DNA of 64,000 bases. Origin: Achromobacter sp. Root83 (GTDB lineage: Bacteria; Pseudomonadota; Gammaproteobacteria; Burkholderiales; Burkholderiaceae_B). Shown here in pieces: positions 55,249 through 63,886 of the stretch. The notes under the pieces were generated by a model that was given only the letters and a program-made list of their open reading frames with translations, ran no database searches and had not been told where the DNA came from. A program made the translations under genes and the position numbers. Location: NCBI RefSeq assembly GCF_001428845.1, contig NZ_LMIU01000023.1, positions 248,001-312,000 of the forward strand. The letters are read 5' to 3'. Position 1 is the stretch's first letter. Each line of letters starts with the position of its first letter.

Positions 55249-57411
55249 TCAAAAGAAGTAGCGCATGTTGACGCCGACGATGTGCTTGGGCTGGGGTGAG
55301 ATCCACAGCCCGGCGCCGGTGGCGTAAGCGGCTTCGCTGGCATAGCGCTGCGGTTGCAGGATCCAATAGGCGGAAACCTGGTAGCGCTGATAGTCGTAGG
55401 TGGCGCGGAGGTCGTAGCGCATGTAGGTGGGCATCGTCTTTTCGCGGAGTGGCGAGCCGCTGTAGTACGGGATGTCCCGCGTCAGGTAGGCATCGGCATT
55501 CATGGTCAGGCGCCCCGGCCCCAGCAGGGTGCTGTATTCGACGCCTGCTTTGAGAATGTCCCGGGGCACCGACAGGCGCGCGCCGGTTCCCGGAAGCGGG
55601 TTCTTGATCTCCGCCTCCATGATGCGGCCATAGCTGGCGTACAGGCTGAATGCCGAACTGAAGCGATAGCGGGTTTCGAGCTCGTAGCCCACACGGGTGG
55701 TTTCACCCACCGATGAATAGGTGTCGGGCGCGGTCAGGACGATCTCGTCGTCGTTTTCGATGTAGTAAACCGATCCCGCCACGCTCCAGTTGTCGGCGGG
55801 CGAGGCGGTAAAGCCCATGTCGTACGAGCGCACTTTGGAAGGCGCGATCGATGTGTTGGCCGCCCCGCCGGGCGCGCCCAGGGGGCCCAGCGTGCCGCTC
55901 GGGCTGATCTGCTGCGCGGCGGGCGAGCGAAAGCCCTCGGCCACGTTGGCGTAGACATCCAGCGTAGGCAGCACGCTCCAGACGATACCGGCCTTGGGCG
56001 TCACGACGGAATCGCGGTATTGGGTCGAAGCGTCCGGCAGCTTGCGATTGCCGATGCTGTAGTCGAAGGCGTCGTACCGAAGGCCGGCCAGCAGCTTGAC
56101 GTTGTCCACCGGCTTGTATTGCGCTTGCGCGAACACGCCGTAGGTGACCAGGTCCATGTCGAGGTTGACCAGGTAGTTGCCGGTGGGCGTTCCATCGACA
56201 TAGCGCTGGCGTATGCCGTCGCCTTGGTCGCGCCGAAAATCCATGCCCGCGAAGAGCGAGGCCTTATCGCCGAACACGAAGTTGTTGGCGATGCGGCCGC
56301 CATAGAAGTGCCGATCGTCGCTACCCACATTGTGCTGGTCCACGGCAGAAGCGATGCCGCGTTCGCGCTTCAGGTCTTGCGCATACAAGGTGGTGTAGAA
56401 GCCTGCCTCGCTGTTCAGGGGGCTGCGATTGAAGACGATGCCGGTTTGCGTGTTCTTTCCAAATCCGGGGGTGTCGTATTGCACATCCCGGGGACCGGCC
56501 TTGCCCGATTCCAGATCCGAATGCAGCAGATAGCCTGCGGCGTGGAAGTTTGCATGGTAATGATTGACGCTCAGGCTGTAGCGCCCGCCGTCGAAGGGCG
56601 TGGACAGCTTCAGGAAGAAATTCTGGCGCTCGGTGTCGGCTGCCTTGCGGTAGCTGTCGGTGCGATAGACGTCCGCGACGAACAGGGACTGAATGTCCTT
56701 GTGGCGGCCCGAATGGACCAGTGTGGCGCGCCTGCCGCCGTAGCTTTCGACGGCCACCCCAACGCTGGACGGCACCTCTTCCCAGGGCGAGCTTATGTCG
56801 ACCGCGCCCGCGCGGTGCTGGTCGCCGTACAACGCGGAAACAGGCCCTTTGATGACCGTGATGTTGCCGATCATGTCGGGGGTGAGCCATTCCAGAAAGG
56901 CCGGGCCGTGCCCGGCGCCTGCTTCGCTGGACGGCAGGTTCTGCGGCACGCCGTCCACATACACGGCGGTGTCGGCGCCGTGCGTGCCTTGCGTGGCAAA
57001 GCCTCGCATGCGGAATCCGTTGCCGGTGTCGCCCTGGTCGATATTGTTCGCGACCACGCCGGGTACGCGGCGGAACACATTCGAAATGTCGCGGCCGACG
57101 TTGATGGTTTGCAGCTCGGCCGGCGTGATGACGGTCATCGCCGCGGGCAAGCCGGTGCTGTCCAGGGTCAGGCGATTGCGTTCGCCTATCAGGTCGCGCG
57201 CCCAGCCTTCGCCGGCGACCTCGATGGGGGCCATGGTGGCGGCCGGCGCCAGAGGTTCGCCAGAGCTCGCATTGGGGTCGGTTTCGGCGGCGCGCGCTTC
57301 GTTGGACACCAGGCCGGCCGTCATGGCCAGGGCGGTGAATGCGGGACGCCAGTTACGGTAGGCGGGGTGGGGGGCGTGCGGGCGGCTCGGTGTGTCGGAG
57401 CGCAAAGGCAT
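55249..57411 (-). CDS. TonB-dependent outer membrane receptor
   Basis: The 720-residue protein has a signal peptide (about 1-42), a possible TonB box (MAPIEVAG near residue 60), a plug domain (AMTVITPAEL, FRRVPGVVANN, RMRGF, VIKGPVSALYGDQH) and a 22-strand barrel ending in RYFF. A short His-rich stretch, NHYHANFHAAGYLLH, lies in the barrel near residue 285, which could fit metal binding. It is the first gene of an operon with an ABC-2 exporter-type system. A 41-bp dyad with a Zur-like half-site lies upstream. The ligand is unknown; zinc or a metallophore is the leading guess. Confidence 0.92.
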   Translation of the reverse strand: MPLRSDTPSRPHAPHPAYRNWRPAFTALAMTAGLVSNEARAAETDPNASSGEPLAPAATMAPIEVAGEGWARDLIGERNRLTLDSTGLPAAMTVITPAELQTINVGRDISNVFRRVPGVVANNIDQGDTGNGFRMRGFATQGTHGADTAVYVDGVPQNLPSSEAGAGHGPAFLEWLTPDMIGNITVIKGPVSALYGDQHRAGAVDISSPWEEVPSSVGVAVESYGGRRATLVHSGRHKDIQSLFVADVYRTDSYRKAADTERQNFFLKLSTPFDGGRYSLSVNHYHANFHAAGYLLHSDLESGKAGPRDVQYDTPGFGKNTQTGIVFNRSPLNSEAGFYTTLYAQDLKRERGIASAVDQHNVGSDDRHFYGGRIANNFVFGDKASLFAGMDFRRDQGDGIRQRYVDGTPTGNYLVNLDMDLVTYGVFAQAQYKPVDNVKLLAGLRYDAFDYSIGNRKLPDASTQYRDSVVTPKAGIVWSVLPTLDVYANVAEGFRSPAAQQISPSGTLGPLGAPGGAANTSIAPSKVRSYDMGFTASPADNWSVAGSVYYIENDDEIVLTAPDTYSSVGETTRVGYELETRYRFSSAFSLYASYGRIMEAEIKNPLPGTGARLSVPRDILKAGVEYSTLLGPGRLTMNADAYLTRDIPYYSGSPLREKTMPTYMRYDLRATYDYQRYQVSAYWILQPQRYASEAAYATGAGLWISPQPKHIVGVNMRYFF

Positions 57412-57486
57412 GGGTGAAGTCCGGGGCTGAAACAACGTAGAAAAGCGATGCCAGGACGCGCGGCCTATGCCAAAGGCTGACCACCT

Positions 57487-57527
57487 CCTGAATTTTGCGA
57501 ATGATATAACATTTCATAAAATTCAGG
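57487..57527 (-). promoter_or_regulatory. 41-bp dyad with Zur-like half-site upstream of the TonB receptor
   Basis: CCTGAATTTT (57487-57496) and AAAATTCAGG (57518-57527) are perfect 10-bp inverted arms. Between them, on the minus strand, is GAAATGTTATATCATTC (57499-57515). Its first 11 bases equal the half-site GAAATGTTATA of the enterobacterial Zur consensus as I recall it; the second half matches only in part. The site is 75-115 bp before the receptor start. It could also hold a -10 element. Confidence 0.5.
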
Positions 57528-57670
57528 GGCGCATTGCTTACCGGTTGGGTTTCAGGGTGCGATTGTCGTCGGCGGCGGAGGACGATGGCCCCGCCGCCGC
57601 CGAGGTCCCGGGAGGACGCCTGCCGGTTGCTGCGATGCGTTCCCGGGCCGGCCATTACTGGCCGGAAGGA

Positions 57671-59128
57671 TCAGGCGCGTGCCGGCGCCACCGCGGCGCG
57701 CGGGCGCAGCGTCGCCATGATCAGGTAGGTGCTGCCGCCAATCCCAACGCCGAAGAACCAGCCGTAGGTGTTCCACCAGACGGGCAGCAGGCTGGTGAAG
57801 TTGGGCAGGAATGTCGAGAACAGGCTGCCGATCCCGGCGGCAATCAGCGCATTGACGTTCCATCCGCCTTCGTAGCGGTATTCGCCGTGCTCGTCGTACA
57901 GCGCGGCGACGTTGATGTTGCCCCGGGCCACCAGGTAGTAGTCGACCAGGATGATGCCAAGCATCGGCCCCATCGTGGCGCCGATGGCATTCACGAAATT
58001 GGCGGCGTTGCCTTCCCAGGGCGCGAAAGGATAGAGCGCCAGCGCGATGGCCGCGGCGATGTAGCCGCCCTTCTTGAAGTTGATCTGCCTGGGGAACACG
58101 TTCGAGATGTCGAACGCCGCCGAGACGAAGTTCGCGACCACGTTGATGCCCAGCGTGGCCACGGCGAAGGTCAGCGCGGCAAGCAGGCCCAGCACCCAGC
58201 TATCGAACTTGGCGGAGATCTGTTCGGGATGCAGCAGCACCTCGCCATACACCCTGAAGGCGGCGATCGTGGTCACGCCCGCTACCAGCGAGAAGGCGAT
58301 CAGGTTGACCGGCAGGCCCCAGAGATTGCCTTTCGTCACGGCCGCCTTGTTCTTGGCATACCGGGAGAAATCGCAGAAGTTGAGATACAGCGCGGCGAAG
58401 TAGGTGATCCAGGTGGCGGCCACGGCCGTCAATGCCCAGAACGAACCGGGTTCGCCGCTGACGCCGGCATCCTTGGTCTTGTCGAGCAGCACGCTCATCG
58501 GAATGCCGTGGTCGAATGAAAAGCCGCCTGCCTTGATGCACAGGCCCACGGCCAGCACCAGCATCGCGATCCACACCGCGGGGCCGGCCCAGTCCTGGAA
58601 TTTGCGCACGGTTTCCATGCCCTTCTGGATGATGAGCAACTGCAGCGCCCAGATCACCACGTAGCAAATGACCTCCAGGCCCGAATGGCCGAGGAGCTGG
58701 GTGTCCTGGTGGAAGGCCAGGAGGCTGTCGTTGCGCACCAGCAGCGCGACCATTGCGCCTGAAGCGGCCGCCGTCTGCGCGCCGTACCAGAAGCAGGCCA
58801 CCACCGCCCGCACCACGGCCGCCAGGTTTGCGCCCCACACGCCAAAGGACGCGCGCGCCAGCACCGGATACGGCACGCCGGTCTTCTCGCCGGCGTAGCC
58901 GATGAGGTTCATCAGGAAGAAGATCACCAGCGAACCAAGCCCGATCGCCAGCAGGAAGTTGGTGAAGCTGCCGCACAGCAGGAAGAGGCTGGCGGCCAGG
59001 TAGTAGCCCCAGAGGCTGTGCACGTCCGATGTCCAGACGTTGAAGATGCTGAATGCCCCCCAGGTGCGCGTTTTGACGGGCGCAAGGTCGTCGTTGTACA
59101 GGGCGGGGGAAGGATTGCGAAGCTCCAT
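57671..59128 (-). CDS. NCS1 family nucleobase:cation symporter
   Basis: The 485-residue protein has twelve membrane helices and the NCS1 N-terminus: YNDDLAPVKTRTWGAFSIFN, then VWTSDVHSLWGYYLAASL. Later features are RASFGVWGANLAAVVRA near residue 95 and NFCDFSRYAKN near residue 275. These transporters import cytosine, allantoin, hydantoins, uracil or thiamine precursors with a cation. No catabolic partner gene is adjacent to identify the substrate. The ATG at 59128 fits the family. A dyad lies about 30 bp upstream. Confidence 0.9.
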   Translation of the reverse strand: MELRNPSPALYNDDLAPVKTRTWGAFSIFNVWTSDVHSLWGYYLAASLFLLCGSFTNFLLAIGLGSLVIFFLMNLIGYAGEKTGVPYPVLARASFGVWGANLAAVVRAVVACFWYGAQTAAASGAMVALLVRNDSLLAFHQDTQLLGHSGLEVICYVVIWALQLLIIQKGMETVRKFQDWAGPAVWIAMLVLAVGLCIKAGGFSFDHGIPMSVLLDKTKDAGVSGEPGSFWALTAVAATWITYFAALYLNFCDFSRYAKNKAAVTKGNLWGLPVNLIAFSLVAGVTTIAAFRVYGEVLLHPEQISAKFDSWVLGLLAALTFAVATLGINVVANFVSAAFDISNVFPRQINFKKGGYIAAAIALALYPFAPWEGNAANFVNAIGATMGPMLGIILVDYYLVARGNINVAALYDEHGEYRYEGGWNVNALIAAGIGSLFSTFLPNFTSLLPVWWNTYGWFFGVGIGGSTYLIMATLRPRAAVAPARA

Positions 59129-59156
59129 CGGCGGTCTCCTGAAACGCTTTTTTGTA

Positions 59157-59169
59157 TACAGAGACTGTA
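59157..59169 (-). promoter_or_regulatory. Dyad in the NCS1 gene promoter region
   Basis: TACAG-AGA-CTGTA is a 5-3-5 dyad about 30-41 bp before the NCS1 start. It sits inside wider arms AAACGC (59142-59147) and GCGTTT (59171-59176). It may be an operator of a GntR or similar regulator; none is adjacent. Confidence 0.35.
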
Positions 59170-59249
59170 TGCGTTTTTGACCGCGAATCGTGTACGGATT
59201 AACCCGGGGTAGCTTCGAGCCCGCCGGGGGCCCCGGGGGGCACCTCGGT

Positions 59250-60056
59250 TCAATGTTCCGCTTCCCTCTTACGGTGCGCGAAGTTGAGCGTGACCACCAG
59301 GCCCGCGATGACGGAAAACAAGTGTTTGATCGTGTGGCCACTGAGATAGGCGAAGTTCTGGAATATCTGGTGGTCCAGCAGTTCCGACGCTTTGGCCAGT
59401 ACGTAGAACCCGATAGCCGCGGCGAAATACCAGCGTTCCCTGGCCGGGGTCTTGTTTTGCCATTGCAGCAGCGGAATCAGCAGCAGCGGCATGAACTGCA
59501 CGTACAGGTACGGGCGCAGATCGCCCGTCTGGTAGTTGTCCGTGTACCACCACCAGGCCACGCTGACGATGGCGGCGGCGGCCCAGAGCACGTCGACCCA
59601 GGGGCCGTCTTTCAGGGTGTCGCGCCATACGGCCGACAGGATGCCCGCGCAGGCAAGGGCAATGGGCAGGCGGTCCCAGATCAGGCGGGCGTTGTCGGGC
59701 AGCAGGTGATACCAGCCCGACCCGAACGCCGTGAGCACCAGGGCGAAGAAGAACAGGGCGTAGCCCGGGCGGATGGCGTCCAGCGCGTGGTTGTAGCGGC
59801 TGTGCAGCACCAGCGACAAGCCATACCAGCCCACCACCGCGAATCCCAGGTTCGACAGGACATCCGCCGCGTTGGGAATACCCAGCCAGGCGCGGTGGTC
59901 GGCGAAGTCATGGTAGTGCTCGAGCTGGGCGATCGGCCCGTAGAGGGCCAGTCCCACCGCGACCAGCACCACCACGGCCCAGGGCAGCAGGCGGCGCGCG
60001 TTCATCGGGGTCTTGAGGGGCGAACTGGCCTTCGGGAGATCTGACTGATTGCGCAT
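59250..60056 (-). CDS. Ceramidase-like (CREST superfamily) membrane protein
   Basis: The 268-residue protein has about seven to eight membrane helices. Residues typical of alkaline ceramidase-like hydrolases are visible: SGWYHLLPDNARLIWDRLP near residue 115 (Ser, His, Asp) and SGHTIKHLFS near residue 240 (paired His). These zinc-dependent membrane enzymes cleave amides of sphingolipids, but bacterial members are mostly untested. The ATG at 60056 has GGAG 8 nt upstream, better than the GTG at 60065. Confidence 0.78.
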   Translation of the reverse strand: MRNQSDLPKASSPLKTPMNARRLLPWAVVVLVAVGLALYGPIAQLEHYHDFADHRAWLGIPNAADVLSNLGFAVVGWYGLSLVLHSRYNHALDAIRPGYALFFFALVLTAFGSGWYHLLPDNARLIWDRLPIALACAGILSAVWRDTLKDGPWVDVLWAAAAIVSVAWWWYTDNYQTGDLRPYLYVQFMPLLLIPLLQWQNKTPARERWYFAAAIGFYVLAKASELLDHQIFQNFAYLSGHTIKHLFSVIAGLVVTLNFAHRKREAEH

Positions 60057-60276
60057 GGGATCCACTCCGCACCTATGGGTTGCCGGCTAGGGATGATAGT
60101 AAGGGCGGTCATACCCGCCCTCTACGCATTTATGGGCATTTCTGCGGTTTTTTATGTCCTTGTGTATCCGGCCGCGAGTCCGGTACATACGCACACCCAA
60201 GCCGCCGCGGTTTCCGACACAGTCACCTGCAGCAGTCATGTTTCTTTCCTGAACCCGAAGTTTTTTGGAGATCACC

Positions 60277-61314
60277 ATGTCGGATCCGGTAAACGTCCAG
60301 CGGCGGCGCCTGTTGGGCACAACTTCCTCGCTGGCGGGCGCCAGCCTGCTCGGCCTTGCGCTGGGTGGAAATGCCCTGGCCCAGTCAGTGGCCCCGGGAG
60401 GCGGCGGGGTGGCGCCCGTGATCGGCAACATCCGGCAGATCAAGGCCGGGGGCCTGGACATCGGCTACGTGGATGCCGGGCCCGCGGGCGGGCCGGTCGC
60501 CATCCTGCTGCATGGCTGGCCGTACGACATCCACAGCTTCGCCGACGTGATTCCCCGGCTGACCGCCGCGGGCTATCGGGTCGTCGCCCCCTATCTGCGG
60601 GGCTATGGGACCACCCGGCTGTTATCGCCGGACGCGCCCCGCAACGGGCAGCAAGCCGTCGTCGCCGTGGACACCATCGCGCTGATGGACGCGTTGAAGA
60701 TCCGCAAGGCGGTCGTCGCGGGCTTCGACTGGGGTGCGCGCACCGCCTGCATCATGGCCGCCTTGTGGCCCGAGCGCTGCGAGGCGCTGGTCTCCGTCAG
60801 CGGCTATCTGATAGGCAGCCCGGCGGCCAACCGCAAGCCGCTGCCTCCGCAGGCGGAACTGCAGTGGTGGTACCAGTTCTACTTCGCCACGGAGCGCGGC
60901 GCGGCCGGCTATGCAGCCAACGTCGACGGCTTCAACCAATTGATCTGGCGGCTCGCGTCGCCGAAGTGGCAATTCGACGATGCCACGTACCAGCGCTCGG
61001 CGCGCGCGTTCGACAATCCCGATCACGTTGCGGTGGTGGTGCACAACTACCGGTGGCGCCTTGGGCTTGCGCAGGGCGAGGCGCAGTACGACGAGCTTGA
61101 GGCGCGCCTGGCGGCGTCGCCCAAGATCGGCATTCCGGCCATCACCATGGAAGGTGACGCCAACGGCGCCCCGCACCCGCCGCCGGCCGCCTACGCCGGC
61201 CAGTTCACCGGCAAGTACCAGCACATCGACGTTGGCGGTGGCATCGGGCATAACCTGCCGCAGGAAGCACCCAAGGCTTTCGCCGATGCGGTGCTACGGG
61301 CTTCCCGGCTGTAG
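60277..61314 (+). CDS. Exported alpha/beta hydrolase, epoxide-hydrolase-like
   Basis: The 345-residue protein has a twin-arginine-type signal (RRRLLGTTSSLAGASLLG, about residues 9-40). The alpha/beta-hydrolase core has LLHGWPYD (oxyanion) near residue 80 and an Asp nucleophile in GFDWGART near residue 150, as in epoxide hydrolases and haloalkane dehalogenases. The catalytic His lies in GIGHNLPQE near the end. The ATG at 60277 follows TGGAG; the frame opens 12 bp earlier. It stands alone; the substrate is unknown. Confidence 0.88.
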   Translation: MSDPVNVQRRRLLGTTSSLAGASLLGLALGGNALAQSVAPGGGGVAPVIGNIRQIKAGGLDIGYVDAGPAGGPVAILLHGWPYDIHSFADVIPRLTAAGYRVVAPYLRGYGTTRLLSPDAPRNGQQAVVAVDTIALMDALKIRKAVVAGFDWGARTACIMAALWPERCEALVSVSGYLIGSPAANRKPLPPQAELQWWYQFYFATERGAAGYAANVDGFNQLIWRLASPKWQFDDATYQRSARAFDNPDHVAVVVHNYRWRLGLAQGEAQYDELEARLAASPKIGIPAITMEGDANGAPHPPPAAYAGQFTGKYQHIDVGGGIGHNLPQEAPKAFADAVLRASRL

Positions 61315-61333
61315 GTCCAGGCCCTTGGCGGGA

Positions 61334-62122
61334 TCAGCGGGCGCCCGCCAGCCAGCCTGAGACGGTGTCCAGCACACGCTCGGGCTGCTCGCGATGCGGC
61401 ACGTGGCCGCAATTCGTGAAGATGACCCGCTGCGCGCCCGCGAGCTGTTCAATGCGGTCGGGGTGCACCGTCGATCCGTATTCGTCGCTATCGCCATGCA
61501 GCGCCAGAGCCGGGCACTTCACTTTGCGCAGCTGCGCGTCCAGCGTCCAGTCGGCAAAGCCCGGCGATAACCAGGTGTCGATCCACGCGCTGAGCACCCA
61601 GGCCGCCTTTTCGCCGTGGTATTTCTTCAGGCGGTCCAGTTGCCCCGGCTGCGCGAAGGATACCCGGGCCTGCGCGATGCCTTCCAGCGTGCGGTCTTCG
61701 GCAAAGACCTGCGCAGATTCGGTGATCAGGGCCTGGCAGGAATCGACCGAGGCCGCGGCGCAGGCAATGGCCATGCCCCCGCCCACGCTGTGGCCGAAGG
61801 CCGCGAACCGCTCCACGTCCAGGGCGGCAAGCACCGAGCGGAATCCTTCATGGGCCTCGCGGTCGACGAAATCCAGCCCCAGGCGGCCGCCGTGGGGGTC
61901 CGAGCGGCCAAAGCCCAGGCGGTCATAAGCGATGACGGTACGCCCCGTCGCGCCGGCGAGTTGCTGGGGAAAGTCGCGCCACAGTTCGACGCAGCCCAGC
62001 GAATCGTGGAGCAGGACGATGGGCACGCCCGCCGCATCGGACGCGGCGGGCACCCACCGCCGTGCGAATAGCCGGCCGCCTTCGGCGGGAACGAGAATAT
62101 CTTGGGATACGACGGACGACAT
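61334..62122 (-). CDS. Alpha/beta hydrolase
   Basis: The 262-residue cytosolic protein has LLHDSLGCVELW (oxyanion), a Ser nucleophile in FGHSVGGGMA near residue 95, Asp in ALHGDSDEYG and His in NCGHVPHREQPE near the end: a complete triad. It may be an esterase or lactonase. The ATG at 62122 gives a family-type start. It converges on the exported hydrolase gene with a 19-bp gap. Confidence 0.87.
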   Translation of the reverse strand: MSSVVSQDILVPAEGGRLFARRWVPAASDAAGVPIVLLHDSLGCVELWRDFPQQLAGATGRTVIAYDRLGFGRSDPHGGRLGLDFVDREAHEGFRSVLAALDVERFAAFGHSVGGGMAIACAAASVDSCQALITESAQVFAEDRTLEGIAQARVSFAQPGQLDRLKKYHGEKAAWVLSAWIDTWLSPGFADWTLDAQLRKVKCPALALHGDSDEYGSTVHPDRIEQLAGAQRVIFTNCGHVPHREQPERVLDTVSGWLAGAR

Positions 62123-62462
62123 CACGGGTTCTCTCGGAAATGGGTGACGCGGGACGCCTGGGGAAGGCGCCTTGTCTGGCGCTTGCTGCCCGGCAGGCAG
62201 ACCGAAATAGTAGCGTAGGCGTCGCGGCTTCGGCCGGCGCCGTGCCTGCGCGCCCGCTTTCGTTCGGACCGGTCTGATGCGCATCGCCCACGTATCCAAC
62301 CCGTGACGTTGCGAATGCAATTGCTACGGCCCGCGGGCGCGCGCGGCGTGAAGTACATGATTTGTCGCATTGAGCGCCGCGCGCGCGTGCCGCTTGCCTT
62401 GTGATCCGCCGCTACGCGCCGCTACGATGACCGCACGCATTTTCAGCATCAGGAGAGAAACC
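62123..62462. other. 340-bp divergent gap between a hydrolase gene and the DUF2501 gene
   Basis: No gene is supported. The stretch is GC-rich and must hold two divergent promoters, but no clear -35/-10 pair was identified. A 10-bp palindrome AAGGCGCCTT lies near 62163-62172. Confidence 0.5.
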
Positions 62463-62924
62463 ATGAAAATCAATGCCCGTCATGCCGCCAGTGCGGCCGT
62501 CCTTGTCTTGACGCAGTGCTTCGCGGTTGCCGCGCACGCGCAATTGCTGGACGCGGTGAAGGGCCAGATGGGCGGCGCGAGCCAGGGCGGCGGCGCGGGC
62601 AGCGCCATTCCGGGCCTAGGCGGCCTGTCCCTGTCGTCGCTGAGTCCGGCCACCGTCGGCAATGCGGCAGGCGTGCTGGAATTCTGCATGAAGAACAACT
62701 ACCTGGCTGGCGGCGACGCGCAGGCGATCAAGGACAAGCTGATGGGCAAGGTGTCCGGCGAACCGGCCAAGGCGAAATCCGACTCGGGATACCTGGCGGG
62801 CGTGCAGGGCATGCTCAATGGCAGCGACGGCAAGTCGGTCGACCTGAGCGGCGGCGGACTGAAGGAAGAAATCACCCGCAAGGCGTGCGATCAGGTCCTG
62901 AAGCACGGCAAGTCGCTCTTGTAA
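62463..62924 (+). CDS. DUF2501 family secreted protein
   Basis: The 153-residue protein has a signal peptide (cleavage at AHA-QLLD near residue 26), a Gly/Ser-rich segment, and the DUF2501 core: SLSSLSPATVGNAAGVLEFC, NNYLAGGDAQAIKDKLMGK and the C-terminal ITRKACDQVLKHGKSLL, with two conserved Cys. The role is unknown; members are periplasmic. GGAGAG precedes the ATG at 62463. Confidence 0.87.
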   Translation: MKINARHAASAAVLVLTQCFAVAAHAQLLDAVKGQMGGASQGGGAGSAIPGLGGLSLSSLSPATVGNAAGVLEFCMKNNYLAGGDAQAIKDKLMGKVSGEPAKAKSDSGYLAGVQGMLNGSDGKSVDLSGGGLKEEITRKACDQVLKHGKSLL

Positions 62925-62950
62925 GCGTCTTGCGCGCTCGCTGGCAGGCG

Positions 62951-63886
62951 TCACCCCGTGGCCTGGCGGCGTGCCGTCCGCCGCGCCGGACTGAAGATGT
63001 CTTCCCGGGCCGCCCTGCTCAGCGCCAGCACCGCCGGATGTTGCAGCCGCTGGTCGGTGGTGATGGCATAGAACTGTTCCTTTACCGACTCGGCGGCGCC
63101 GATGGCGCGCACCCGGTACTGCTTGCACAGATAGGCCGCGGTGGCCGTGGGTGCGACGAAGAGTCCGGTTCCGGTCTGGCCGAAGGAATTCATCAGCGCG
63201 CTGTCGTCGAATTCGCCGACGATGCGCGGGCGGACATCGTGTTCGTCGAACCACTGCAGCAGCCGCGGCCGGATCGCGGCGTCTTCTCCTGGCAGCAGGA
63301 AGGGCGCCTCGTCGAGCAGCGCGGGAAAGCGCTTGGGCAGGCGGTCGAGCAATAGCGGCGATCCAAAAAAAGTCAGGCCGCATTCGCCGAGCAGATGGCT
63401 GAATCCCCGGACATTCAGGTTGTGAGGCATGGGGCGGTCGGCGATCACCATGTCGAAGCGGTGCACGGCCAGGTCCGCGAGCAGAAAGGGAAGCCGCCCC
63501 TCGCGGCAGATCAGACGCACGTCTTCGGCCAGTTCGAGCGCGGGCTCGATCATCCGGTACACCATGGCCTTCGGCATGCCTTCGGCCACGCCGACCTTGA
63601 AATCCAGGGCCCGCCGGGCGGGACGCTCGCGCAGGTCGTCCAGCAGTTCGTCGCCCAGGGTGTAGATGCGGTCCGCGTAGAGCAATGCGTGGCGGCCGAC
63701 GTCGGTGAGCTCCAGGCCGCGGCCCACGCGCCGGAAGAGCTCGGTGCCCAGGGCGGCTTCCAGTTCCTGCAGTTGGCCACTGATGGACTGGGGCGTGCGC
63801 TGCAATTGCTGTGCCGCGCGGGCGATGCTGCCGGCCTTGGCGACCATCCAGAAATAGCGCAGATGCTTGTAGTTGAGAGTGACCAT
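62951..63886 (-). CDS. nhaR: NhaR-like LysR-family activator
   Basis: The 311-residue protein begins MVTLNYKHLRYFWMVAKAGSIARAA, closely matching NhaR, the sodium-responsive activator of the Na+/H+ antiporter nhaA. The helix-turn-helix follows (QRTPQSISGQLQELE), and the sensor domain contains YAITTDQRLQHPAVLALSRAARE, typical of the NhaR C-terminus. The nhaA gene is not in the window. It converges on the DUF2501 gene with a 26-bp gap. Confidence 0.85.
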   Translation of the reverse strand: MVTLNYKHLRYFWMVAKAGSIARAAQQLQRTPQSISGQLQELEAALGTELFRRVGRGLELTDVGRHALLYADRIYTLGDELLDDLRERPARRALDFKVGVAEGMPKAMVYRMIEPALELAEDVRLICREGRLPFLLADLAVHRFDMVIADRPMPHNLNVRGFSHLLGECGLTFFGSPLLLDRLPKRFPALLDEAPFLLPGEDAAIRPRLLQWFDEHDVRPRIVGEFDDSALMNSFGQTGTGLFVAPTATAAYLCKQYRVRAIGAAESVKEQFYAITTDQRLQHPAVLALSRAAREDIFSPARRTARRQATG

